From positions 1 to 49,291 of the forward strand of contig JAQSWD010000015.1 in assembly GCA_029266835.1 (NCBI GenBank): 49,291 nucleotides of DNA, written 5' to 3'. Below, piece after piece: positions 42,620-49,291 of this stretch (positions are counted from its first letter, which is position 1; each line of letters begins with the position of its first letter). Origin of the DNA: Steroidobacteraceae bacterium. GTDB taxonomy: Bacteria; Pseudomonadota; Gammaproteobacteria; Steroidobacterales; Steroidobacteraceae. The notes beneath the pieces were generated by a model. That model searched no databases. It was not told where the DNA came from and was given only the letters and a program-made list of their open reading frames with translations. The position numbers and the translations under genes are program-made.

Positions 42620-43711
42620 CTAACTTTCACCGGCGGGTGCGGGCGTATTCACCGCTTGCTGCGGACCGGTTGCTCCCAGCACTTCCACGGCCTCGCCGTT
42701 CTCCAGGAACAGGGCGCCGTCGGTGACCACGGACTCGCCGGCGCGCAATCCGCTTTCCAGCGCGATGCTGTCGGCGGTGATGAAAGCCACGCGCACGTCG
42801 CGCCGTACCGCCTTGCCGTTGTCGACGACGAACACGCTGGCGGTGTCGCCATCACCCTCGACCAATGCCGCCATGGGCACATAGGTGAGCGGCGGCGATT
42901 CGCTGGTGGGCGTGAGGCGCAGGCGCGCCACGAGGCCGCTGACCAGGCGCGGCGGCGGCGAGTCGAACTGCACCTCGATGGGGAACATGCCGCTGCGTTC
43001 CTCGGCGGCGCTGGCCACTTCGACGATGGTGCCGGTCATGGCCTGGCCCGGGAACGCATCCATGCGGATCTCGCCCTGGTCGCCGAGTTTCACGTTGACG
43101 ATCTCGCGGTCCGCCAGCGCGGCGCGTACCACGAATCCACGGCCGCTTTCGCCGAACACCAGCACCGGCGCGCCGGCCGGCACCAGCTCGCGTTCCTCCA
43201 CCAGCTTGCGCAGCACCACGCCGTCGCGCGGCGCGGTGATCACCGAGTAACCCAGGTTGAACCGCGCCGACTTGAACTGTGCCTCGGCCATCGCCGATTG
43301 CGTGCGCAGGTCCTGAAGCTGTTCGAGGCTGATGACCTGGTCGGCGTAAAGATTCTCGCCACGCTTGAGGTCACGCGCGGCTTTCTCGGCCAGCTGGCGC
43401 GCCTGTTCCACCTGCGCGGAGATCTCGGTCAACTCGATTTCCGCGAGACGCTGGCCCTGCTTCACCACGTCGCCTTCCTGCACGTGGACACGCTTCACCA
43501 CGCCACCCACCTTGAACGACAGCCGCATCTCGTGCTTCGTCACCACCGTGCCATTGGTGTCGATGGGAGGCACGGCCGGGCCGTCGCTGGAGTTCTGCAC
43601 GCGCACCGGTGTGGCCTTCGGCGCCTCGGGTGCATCGTTGCTGCCGCAGCCCGTTAGCAGGGATGCGAAAGCCAGCGTGGTGAAAAGCGCGCGCGCGAAA
43701 TTCTGGTTCAT
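42620..43711 (-). CDS. RND periplasmic adaptor lipoprotein
   Basis: A 363-residue membrane fusion protein. The signal ends in a lipobox, SLLTGC with Cys22, so it is lipid-anchored. Lipoyl halves around 58-85 (MRLSFKVGGVVKRVHVQEGD) and 150-170 (SVITAPRDGVVLRKL) flank a coiled-coil hairpin; beta-barrel and membrane-proximal domains follow. The start ATG 43711 overlaps the TolC stop (ATGA). A longer in-frame reading up to 44197 lies wholly inside the tolC gene. Gap to the permease is 25 bases. Confidence 0.93.
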   Translation of the reverse strand: MNQNFARALFTTLAFASLLTGCGSNDAPEAPKATPVRVQNSSDGPAVPPIDTNGTVVTKHEMRLSFKVGGVVKRVHVQEGDVVKQGQRLAEIELTEISAQVEQARQLAEKAARDLKRGENLYADQVISLEQLQDLRTQSAMAEAQFKSARFNLGYSVITAPRDGVVLRKLVEERELVPAGAPVLVFGESGRGFVVRAALADREIVNVKLGDQGEIRMDAFPGQAMTGTIVEVASAAEERSGMFPIEVQFDSPPPRLVSGLVARLRLTPTSESPPLTYVPMAALVEGDGDTASVFVVDNGKAVRRDVRVAFITADSIALESGLRAGESVVTDGALFLENGEAVEVLGATGPQQAVNTPAPAGES

Positions 43712-45135
43712 GGCGGGTTTCCCATTGCCGCCAGCGGCAGGTTGCCGTTCGCGGTGGCGTAATCGAGTTCGGCCTGGCGGGCGAGTACTTCGAAGCGCGT
43801 GACGTTGAGGTTGAGTTCGGCGCCCGTGAGGCTGGAGCGCGCGTCGATGAATTCCACCTGGCTGATCGCGCCTTCGTCGCGCTTGCGGCTGGCGATGCGG
43901 AAGGCGGCGCGCGCGGCTTCGGCGCGTGCCTCGGCCGTGGCCAGCGAGTCCGCGCTGGTATTCAGGCGGTCGAGAGACTGCTGCACTTCCAGCTGTACCT
44001 GCTGCGTGAGCTCGTCCAGCTGCGCGTGGGTCCTGCGCGCGGAGGCATTGGCCTGGCGCACGGCCGCGCGGCGCGCGCCGCCGTCGAAGAAGGTCCAGTT
44101 GAGCAGCAGCGACACCGTGGCGTAATTGGCGCCGCGACCGAATTCGTAGTCCTCGCCCTGGATGCCGCCATCCGCGCCCAGCGACAGTGTCGGCCACCGA
44201 TCTGCCCTGGCCACGCGCACCTGCGCCCGGCTGGCGTCCGCCAGGTGTTTGAGCTGCGCGAGTTCGGGGCGATTCTCGAGCGCGGCCGCGCGCAGCTCCG
44301 CGAGCTCGCGCGTGGTCGCCGAGACATTCGCGGTCACGTCCGCGTCTTCGAGCGGCGTGTCCAGCGGGCGGTTGAGCAGAAAGTTCAGGTAACTGCGCGC
44401 CTGCGTGGCGCCGTTCTGCGCCTCGCGCGATTGCTGGGTGACGGCCAGCAGCTCCGCGCGCGCGCGCAGCACCTGGTCCTGCGTGATCTTGCCGTTGCGA
44501 TGCAGGGAGTCGTTCACGCGCAGGTTTTCGTTCAACAGCGCCAGGCTGGCATCGACGATGCCGCGTGTGCGCATGGCGGACAGCCAGCCGAGATAACCCA
44601 CTGTGATGTCGCGCTTGAGCCGGCGGGCCAACCCGGTGCGCGCGGATTCACTGGCGCCCAGCAATTCGCGCTGCGCGCGAACCGCCGCGGGAATAGCCGG
44701 CGCCAGCAGCGGCATGCGCAAGGTCACTCGCGTGTCCTGTTCGCGCTCGCGCAGGAAAGCGATGGTCTCGTTCTGCACCACCGGGAACTGCGGTTGCTGG
44801 CCCTGCTGTACCAGCAGATCGTTGAGCGTCTGATACGCGGGATTCAACGCATCACCCAGCGGCAACTCGATGGTGCGGCCACCTTCGGATCGGGAATAAC
44901 GCGCGGCGAAAGCGGCTTCCGGAAAGTATCGCGCGCGCGCCGCATCCAGCGCCGCGGCGCTGCGTTCCACTTCCAGTGTCTGGGCCTGCAGTGAGAGGTT
45001 GGATTGCAGGCCCTGCCGAACGTATTCGTCGATGACCTGGGCCAGCGGCCGGCCCGACGGCGCTGACTCCTGCCCGGACGCCACCCAGGGCAGAGCTAAC
45101 AACAACGCCAGCGCGGGGAGGGGGCGGTGTTTCAT
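43708..45135 (-). CDS. TolC-family outer-membrane efflux protein
   Basis: A 475-residue channel with signal peptide (about 1-22, ALALLLALPWVASGQ). It shows the internal duplication of TolC: long amphipathic helices rich in Ala, Arg and Glu around 40-75, 165-245, 275-315 and 365-440, with short beta segments between (NWTFFDGGARRAAV is the classic second strand). I chose ATG 45135, which gives a clean signal; ATG 45156 adds seven residues. Neither has a clear ribosome site. It lies 65 bases after the TetR stop. Confidence 0.92.
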   Translation of the reverse strand: MKHRPLPALALLLALPWVASGQESAPSGRPLAQVIDEYVRQGLQSNLSLQAQTLEVERSAAALDAARARYFPEAAFAARYSRSEGGRTIELPLGDALNPAYQTLNDLLVQQGQQPQFPVVQNETIAFLREREQDTRVTLRMPLLAPAIPAAVRAQRELLGASESARTGLARRLKRDITVGYLGWLSAMRTRGIVDASLALLNENLRVNDSLHRNGKITQDQVLRARAELLAVTQQSREAQNGATQARSYLNFLLNRPLDTPLEDADVTANVSATTRELAELRAAALENRPELAQLKHLADASRAQVRVARADRWPTLSLGADGGIQGEDYEFGRGANYATVSLLLNWTFFDGGARRAAVRQANASARRTHAQLDELTQQVQLEVQQSLDRLNTSADSLATAEARAEAARAAFRIASRKRDEGAISQVEFIDARSSLTGAELNLNVTRFEVLARQAELDYATANGNLPLAAMGNPP

Positions 45136-45200
45136 TTGTCGAGTCGCTGGACGCATGTCTAATAGAACGGCAAACAGTCCTTGTTCACAGGTGCCGGAAG

Positions 45201-45839
45201 TCAGGCCTTCAGGTCTCGCGTGATCATGCTGATGGCGTGATCGATGAGGGCCTTGGCGCTGACCCCGTGGTGCGTGAGCGCATGGGTCTTGGTGGTGGTC
45301 AGCTGGATGATTCCGTGCATGAAACCCCAGAGCGTCACGCTCATCAGCATGGCGGAACTGATGTCGCCGCGGATGCTGCCGTCGCGGATGCCGTTTTCGA
45401 TGCTGGCCACCAGAGTGGCCTGCAGTCTGTCGCCACCCGCGGCGCAGGCCTGCTCCGAAGGCGAGAACTGCGCGGGGTCCGGCGACTGCAGTTCGCAGCG
45501 GGCGAGTGCGTCGAAAAGCGTGGGGAATTCCTGTGAAAAAGCGACGTACGCCCGGCCGATGGCGCTCACCTGGTCGAGCCCGGTCTTGTGGCGCTCGGCC
45601 GCTTCCACGAAGCGCGTGTGCAACTGGTTCATCGCGCGTTCGGCCAGCCCGAACATGAGATCGGAGCGATCCTGGAAGTACACGTACAGCAGCGCGCGCG
45701 AGAGGCGCGCGCGACGCGCGACGTCATCCATGGTCAGGGCATCGAGGCCGACCTCGCGGCCGGCGGCTTCCGCGGCGTCGACGATCTCGGCACGGCGGCG
45801 TTCTTTCTCTTCGAGTCTGCGTTCAGCGATATAGCTCAT
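45201..45839 (-). CDS. TetR-family repressor of the RND operon
   Basis: A 212-residue regulator. The TetR helix-turn-helix is at about 14-62 (DALTMDDVARRARLSRALLYVYFQDRSDL) and a helical ligand domain follows. It is first in the operon and so probably represses itself and the pump. No ribosome site precedes ATG 45839, and the best promoter places transcription start at or next to that ATG, which would make the messenger leaderless. In-frame codons further upstream (to 46019) have no support. Confidence 0.92.
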   Translation of the reverse strand: MSYIAERRLEEKERRRAEIVDAAEAAGREVGLDALTMDDVARRARLSRALLYVYFQDRSDLMFGLAERAMNQLHTRFVEAAERHKTGLDQVSAIGRAYVAFSQEFPTLFDALARCELQSPDPAQFSPSEQACAAGGDRLQATLVASIENGIRDGSIRGDISSAMLMSVTLWGFMHGIIQLTTTKTHALTHHGVSAKALIDHAISMITRDLKA

Positions 45840-45847
45840 GGGCGGGG

Positions 45848-45877
45848 AGCCTAGGCCGATGCCTGACGATCTGTCAA
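45848..45877 (-). promoter_or_regulatory. Candidate tetR promoter with overlapping dyad
   Basis: On the minus strand, TTGACA (45877-45872) is a perfect -35; TAGGCT (45853-45848) is a weak -10 with an 18-base spacer. The short inverted repeat TGAC-n5-GTCA (45864-45876) covers the -35 and could be the repressor site. Transcription would begin around 45840-45842, at the tetR start codon. Confidence 0.45.
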
Positions 45878-45911
45878 TTAATAGAGAAGTGTGCAAGTAT
45901 CCGGAATCTCC

Positions 45912-45932
45912 AAATGCGAACCTATCGCATTT
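45912..45932 (+). promoter_or_regulatory. Fur-box-like dyad upstream of feoA
   Basis: AAATGCGA, five bases, then TCGCATTT: perfect eight-base arms. The central 19 bases (45913-45931) agree at 13 positions, by my count, with the Fur-type consensus AATGAGAATnATTCTCATT. It lies 35 bases upstream of the feoA start. A Fur repressor site here is the expected control of a ferrous iron operon. Confidence 0.65.
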
Positions 45933-45966
45933 ACATCCAGCGCTTCGTAACCCCATACTCCCACTC

Positions 45967-46278
45967 GTGAATTCCCTCCTGGCCAGCTCCGATTCCGGCA
46001 TTTCCCCCAATGCCTGCATTCCCCTGTCGCAACTGCGTCAGGGCGATGCCGCGGTGGTTTCGGGCCTCGCCGACGACACCGCGCGCGACAACGACAAGGC
46101 CGGTTCAGCCGCATTGCTCGCGCGCCTGCGCGACCTGGGCTTTATCGCCGGCGCGCGCTGCGAGGTGATGGCGCGCATGTGGCTGGGCGGCGACCCCATG
46201 GTGGTGCGCGTCGGGGGCTCGACGTTCGCGTTGCGACGCGCCGAAGCCGCCGCCGTGCGCGTGAGCCGCGCCGCTTAG
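45967..46278 (+). CDS. feoA: Ferrous iron transport protein A (SH3-like)
   Basis: A 103-residue small cytoplasmic protein that supports FeoB. LSQLRQGDAAVVSGL and RLRDLGFIAGARCEVMARMWLGGDPMVVRVGGSTFALRRAEAAAVRV are the SH3-like FeoA core; the N-terminal 20 residues are extra. I chose GTG 45967, which starts after the Fur-like dyad; there is no clear ribosome site. In-frame starts back to 45838 would place the dyad inside the gene. FeoB follows after three bases. Confidence 0.85.
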   Translation: MNSLLASSDSGISPNACIPLSQLRQGDAAVVSGLADDTARDNDKAGSAALLARLRDLGFIAGARCEVMARMWLGGDPMVVRVGGSTFALRRAEAAAVRVSRAA

Positions 46279-46281
46279 GCC

Positions 46282-48156
46282 ATGGACGCCGCGGTCGCTT
46301 CCCCGTCGCCGCGCATCGCGCTGGTCGGCGTTCCCAACTGCGGCAAGACCGCGTTGTTCAACCGGCTGACCGGCAGCCACCAGAAGGTGGCTAACTACCC
46401 TGGCGTCACCGTGGAACGGCGCGAAGGCGAACGGCACGCCGCGGACGGCAAGGCGCTGCGCGTGCTCGACCTGCCGGGCACATATTCGATGAACCCGACC
46501 ACGCTGGACGAAGCCATCACGCGTGACGTGCTGCTGGGCCGCGTGGCCGGCGAAGCCGCGCCGGATCTTGTCGTCTGCGTGGTCGATGCGGTCCACCTGC
46601 CCATCGGCCTGCGCCTGGCACTGGACGTGAAGCGTCTCGGGCTGGCGATGGTGCTCGCCGTGAATCGCATGGACGTCGCAAAGAGGCGCGGCGTGCACAT
46701 CGACCTGGCGAGATTGTCCGCCGAACTCGGCGTGCCGGTGATTCCGACGGTGGCGGTGAAACGCGGCGGCGCCGATGCGCTGATCGCGGCCATCGAGCCC
46801 ACGAACTGGCAGGCGCATCGCCGCGTGGCCGCGCCCGCCTGGCACGCGCCGACCGCCGAGGATGCGGAACAGACGCAGAACGACCTGCGCGCCCTGCTCG
46901 ATGCCGTGGGTTATCGCCCGCCGCCCGAGAGCCGGTTCGGCAACAATCTCGATCGCGTGCTGCTGCATCCGCTGGGCGGCATGCTGGTCCTGGCCGTGGT
47001 CATGTTCCTCATGTTCCAGGCCGTTTTCAGCTGGGCGGAAGCGCCCATGGGCTGGATCGAGAGCGGCATGGCCGTGCTGGGCGAGTGGGTCGGTTCGGCT
47101 TTGCCCGAAGGCCCGCTCAACAGCCTGCTGGTGGATGGCGTCATCGCCGGCGCCGGCGGCGTGCTGGTGTTCCTGCCGCAGATCATCATCCTGTTCTTCT
47201 TCATCCTGGCGCTCGAGGACTCGGGCTACCTGCCGCGCGCGGCCTATCTACTCGACCGCCTGATGGGCAGCGTGGGTCTGTCCGGCCGCGCCTTCATCCC
47301 GCTGCTGTCGAGCTTCGCCTGCGCCATCCCCGGCATCATGGCGGCGCGCACCATCCCGGGCTGGCGCGATCGCCTCACTACCATAATGGTTGCGCCCCTG
47401 ATGACCTGCTCGGCGCGGCTGCCGGTTTACGCGCTGCTCATCGCGGCCTTCATCCCCAGCGAATCCGTCGGCGTCTTCAATCTGCAGGGCCTGGTGATGT
47501 TCGGGCTGTACGCGGCCGGCATCCTCTCGGCGCTGCTGGTCGCCTGGGTCATGAAGCTGTTCACCAGCGGCAAGCTCCATTCGCCGCTGCTGCTCGAGCT
47601 GCCCGACTACCAGTGGCCGAACGCGTCGAACCTGCTGCTCGGTCTCTGGGAGCGCGTGAAGATCTTCCTCGCGCGCGTCGGCGGCATCATTCTCGCGCTG
47701 ACCATCATCCTTTGGTTCCTCTCCAGCTACCCCGCGCCGCCTGCCGATGCCACGGGCCCGGCCATCCAGTACAGCTTCGCCGGCCGGCTCGGCGCGGCGC
47801 TGGAACACGTGTTCGCGCCCATCGGATTCAACTGGCAGATCTCCATTGCGCTGGTGCCCGGCCTCGCGGCGCGCGAAGTGGCCGTCAGTTCGCTGGGCAC
47901 GGTGTACGCACTCTCCGCGGTGGGCGACGACGTCTCCGGACAACTCGAACCGCTGATCGCGAGCAGCTGGAGCCTGGCCACGGCCTGCAGCCTGCTGGCC
48001 TGGTACGTGTTCGCGCCGCAATGCCTGTCGACGTTGGCGGTGGTGAAGCGCGAAACCAATTCCTGGCGTTATCCGCTGATCATGGCCGGCTACCTGTTTG
48101 CACTCGCTTACCTGGCGTCGTTCATCACGTATCGCGTGGTTGGCGCCTGGTCGTAG
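46282..48156 (+). CDS. feoB: Ferrous iron transporter FeoB
   Basis: A 624-residue inner-membrane Fe2+ transporter with an N-terminal GTPase: G1 GVPNCGKTALFN (about 16-27), G2 VANYPGVTVE, G3 DLPGTYS and G4 NRMD. A short linker leads to the membrane part, with both Gate motifs (SGRAFIPLLSSFACAIPGIM and the paired VPGLAAREVAVSSLG). It is shorter than the Escherichia coli protein (773), mainly in the linker/GDI and C-terminal regions. It is followed after ten bases by a small Cys-rich membrane protein in the position of FeoC. Confidence 0.95.
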   Translation: MDAAVASPSPRIALVGVPNCGKTALFNRLTGSHQKVANYPGVTVERREGERHAADGKALRVLDLPGTYSMNPTTLDEAITRDVLLGRVAGEAAPDLVVCVVDAVHLPIGLRLALDVKRLGLAMVLAVNRMDVAKRRGVHIDLARLSAELGVPVIPTVAVKRGGADALIAAIEPTNWQAHRRVAAPAWHAPTAEDAEQTQNDLRALLDAVGYRPPPESRFGNNLDRVLLHPLGGMLVLAVVMFLMFQAVFSWAEAPMGWIESGMAVLGEWVGSALPEGPLNSLLVDGVIAGAGGVLVFLPQIIILFFFILALEDSGYLPRAAYLLDRLMGSVGLSGRAFIPLLSSFACAIPGIMAARTIPGWRDRLTTIMVAPLMTCSARLPVYALLIAAFIPSESVGVFNLQGLVMFGLYAAGILSALLVAWVMKLFTSGKLHSPLLLELPDYQWPNASNLLLGLWERVKIFLARVGGIILALTIILWFLSSYPAPPADATGPAIQYSFAGRLGAALEHVFAPIGFNWQISIALVPGLAAREVAVSSLGTVYALSAVGDDVSGQLEPLIASSWSLATACSLLAWYVFAPQCLSTLAVVKRETNSWRYPLIMAGYLFALAYLASFITYRVVGAWS

Positions 48157-48166
48157 GCAGCGCCCG

Positions 48167-48406
48167 ATGCAGAACACCATCGTCATTCTCCTGCTCGTCG
48201 CCGCCACGCTGTTCAGCGTGTGGAAGCTGATGCCGGCGCGCCGGAGATTGCAGGTGTTGCTGGCGCTGGACGCCTGGCTGGCGCGCAGGGATTTCCTGCA
48301 GGACTGGCGCACGGGCGCGCTCGCCCGGCGCATCAAGACCGCCGGCTCGGGCTGCGCGGGATGCGCGGCGAATGTCGGCATCCGTCCGCACTCGCGTCGC
48401 CGGTGA
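48167..48406 (+). CDS. Small FeoB-associated membrane protein with CxxC
   Basis: A 79-residue protein: one membrane helix (about 4-20, TIVILLLVAATLFSVWKL), a basic amphipathic region, then GCAGCAAN (Cys63, Cys66) and a basic end. Small Cys-containing membrane proteins often follow feoB, and similar ones (DUF6587-like) occur after feoB in xanthomonads. It may act in place of FeoC, perhaps binding iron or a cluster; this is inference. ATG 48167 has no strong ribosome site. The next gene begins eight bases after the stop. Confidence 0.75.
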   Translation: MQNTIVILLLVAATLFSVWKLMPARRRLQVLLALDAWLARRDFLQDWRTGALARRIKTAGSGCAGCAANVGIRPHSRRR

Positions 48407-48413
48407 AAGGCCC

Positions 48414-49291
48414 GTGAAGAGCTTGCCTGGCGCATGGCTGCTCGCCCTGCTGCTCGCGCCGCTGTGCGCGGTCGGCGCCGCGCGCGAGCTGCGCGACGAC
48501 TCGGGCAATACCGTGAAGCTTCCGGATACGGCCTGCCGCATCGTCTCGCTGGCGCCGGGCACCACGGCCATGTTGTTCGCCGCTGGCGCCGGCCACTGCC
48601 TGATCGGCACCATCGCCCATTCGAGCGAACCGGCCGAAGCGGCCAAACTACCCATCGTCGGCGACGCCGAGACCCTGGACTTCGAGCAGCTGCTGGCGCT
48701 GCGTCCCTCCGTGGTGGTGGTGGCCGTCGACGTCGTGCAGCGAGTACGCATCGACCGCATGCGCGCGCTCGGCATCCCCGTCTACGAGGTGCACGTGACG
48801 CGCCTCGCCGGCATGCCCGAATCGCTGCGCCGACTGGGCGAACTGGCCGGCACTTCGCAGTCCGCGAATCGCGCCGCCGACGCGCTGGAGGCCGACATCG
48901 GCGCCTTGCGGGCGCGCTTCCAGACCCGCCCGCCCATCCGCGTGCTCTACCAGATCTGGGACAAGCCTATCTACACGATCGGCGGCCGGCACGTGATCAA
49001 CGACGCGCTGCGGCTGTGTGGCGCGAATAATGTCTTCGCCGACCTCGCAACCGCGGCTCCCGCGGTCACGCGCGAAGCCGCGCTGGCGCGGGATCCCGAG
49101 CTGGTGCTGGCCTCCGGGCCGCCCGATGCCACGTCGGCCTGGATCGAAGAATGGCGTCGCTTCGCCACCGTGACCGCCGTGCGACGCGGGCAACTCGCGG
49201 GTTTCTCGGATGAACGCATGGATCGCATGGGACCCTCGCTGATCGCCGCCACCGCGAAGCTGTGCGAAATCATCGATTCCGCCCGCCCGGC
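48414..49291 (+). CDS. BtuF-like cobalamin/haem ABC substrate-binding protein, 3' end cut by window edge
   Basis: Periplasmic binding protein, 292 codons visible and open at the edge. Signal peptide about 1-22 (AWLLALLLAPLCAVGAA). The Peripla_BP_2 core is clear: RIVSLAPGTTAMLFAAGAGHCLIGT, a backbone helix region (about 135-170), YQIWDKPIYTIGGRHVINDALRLCGANNVF and a C-terminal lobe. These traits match BtuF and related corrinoid or haem-binding proteins. The start is GTG 48414 with GAAAGG upstream. Only a few residues are probably missing. Permease and ATPase genes would be expected to the right. Sharing an operon with feoAB suggests a metal-chelate substrate. Confidence 0.88.
   Translation, partial: MKSLPGAWLLALLLAPLCAVGAARELRDDSGNTVKLPDTACRIVSLAPGTTAMLFAAGAGHCLIGTIAHSSEPAEAAKLPIVGDAETLDFEQLLALRPSVVVVAVDVVQRVRIDRMRALGIPVYEVHVTRLAGMPESLRRLGELAGTSQSANRAADALEADIGALRARFQTRPPIRVLYQIWDKPIYTIGGRHVINDALRLCGANNVFADLATAAPAVTREAALARDPELVLASGPPDATSAWIEEWRRFATVTAVRRGQLAGFSDERMDRMGPSLIAATAKLCEIIDSARP

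Noticed and set aside
42620-44197. A 525-residue adaptor
   Set aside because: The first 162 residues lie inside tolC in another frame; the lipoprotein signal begins at 43711.
45838-45966. Longer FeoA from upstream ATG codons
   Set aside because: It would place the Fur-like dyad and the divergent promoter region inside the gene, and the added residues do not resemble FeoA.
1-49291. CRISPR array, tRNA, rRNA, integrase or transposase
   Set aside because: No regularly spaced repeats, no cloverleaf-like sequence with a conserved T-loop and no recognisable recombinase domain were seen.

Overview
The window is a chromosomal stretch of a high-GC (roughly two thirds G+C) Gram-negative bacterium. It reads most like a gammaproteobacterium near the Steroidobacter, Nevskia or Xanthomonas groups. 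That placement is inferred from gene order (tesA divergent from ybbA-ybbP, oxyR divergent from ahpC-ahpD, feoA-feoB followed by a small cysteine-containing membrane protein) and from the TonB receptor, S9 peptidase and RND inventory. I see no rRNA, tRNA, CRISPR array, integrase or transposase. Coding density is very high; no gene-free stretch exceeds 300 bases. The largest gaps are 7953-8223 (holds a long inverted repeat), 18274-18487 (nothing confident) and 9754-9929 (holds a 63-base perfect palindrome).

Layout. 1-7154: acyl-CoA synthetase (cut by the left edge), thioesterase TesA, and divergent from it an ABC ATPase, its FtsX-type permease and a membrane-anchored metallophosphoesterase. 7161-9753: a single-pass membrane protein with an anti-sigma-like cytoplasmic part, divergent from a DUF4139 protein. 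9930-14304: an RND pump, its adaptor and a small CxCxxC protein, chained by overlapping stop and start codons. 14305-18273 (minus): LytTR response regulator, LytS-type kinase, and a large degenerate EAL protein. 18488-20602: a multidomain GH10 xylanase lacking about 60 residues of its barrel. 20655-26574: DUF1993 protein, LysR regulator, acyl-CoA dehydrogenase, Tat-exported aldo/keto reductase, and a TerC / small membrane protein / HAD phosphatase operon. 26650-33569: DUF5060/DUF4038 glycoside-hydrolase-like protein, TonB-dependent receptor and S9 peptidase.

33570-38404 is the peroxide region. oxyR (minus) is followed, through four-base stop/start overlaps, by an alpha/beta hydrolase and an LCAT-like lipase. 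Divergent from oxyR is ahpC-ahpD, with a four-quarter OxyR site between them, a strong terminator after ahpD, and a Nudix hydrolase starting right behind it. 38449-45839 (minus): a complete tetR-tolC-adaptor-RND operon, then a 2-hydroxyacid dehydrogenase. 45912-49291: a Fur-box-like dyad, feoA, feoB, a small Cys-rich membrane protein and a BtuF-like binding protein cut by the right edge: a ferrous iron module leading into a corrinoid or haem uptake gene.

Observations most worth a second look: (i) a degenerate octamer CWAWCTAY that I count about 22 times, always on the coding strand, in several reading frames, and never inside the tetR-RND operon; (ii) the oxyR-hydrolase-lipase coupled operon; (iii) the xylanase with a missing barrel segment; (iv) the 63-base palindrome; (v) the EAL protein with altered catalytic motifs. 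Functional statements rest on motif recognition by eye; no database search was run.
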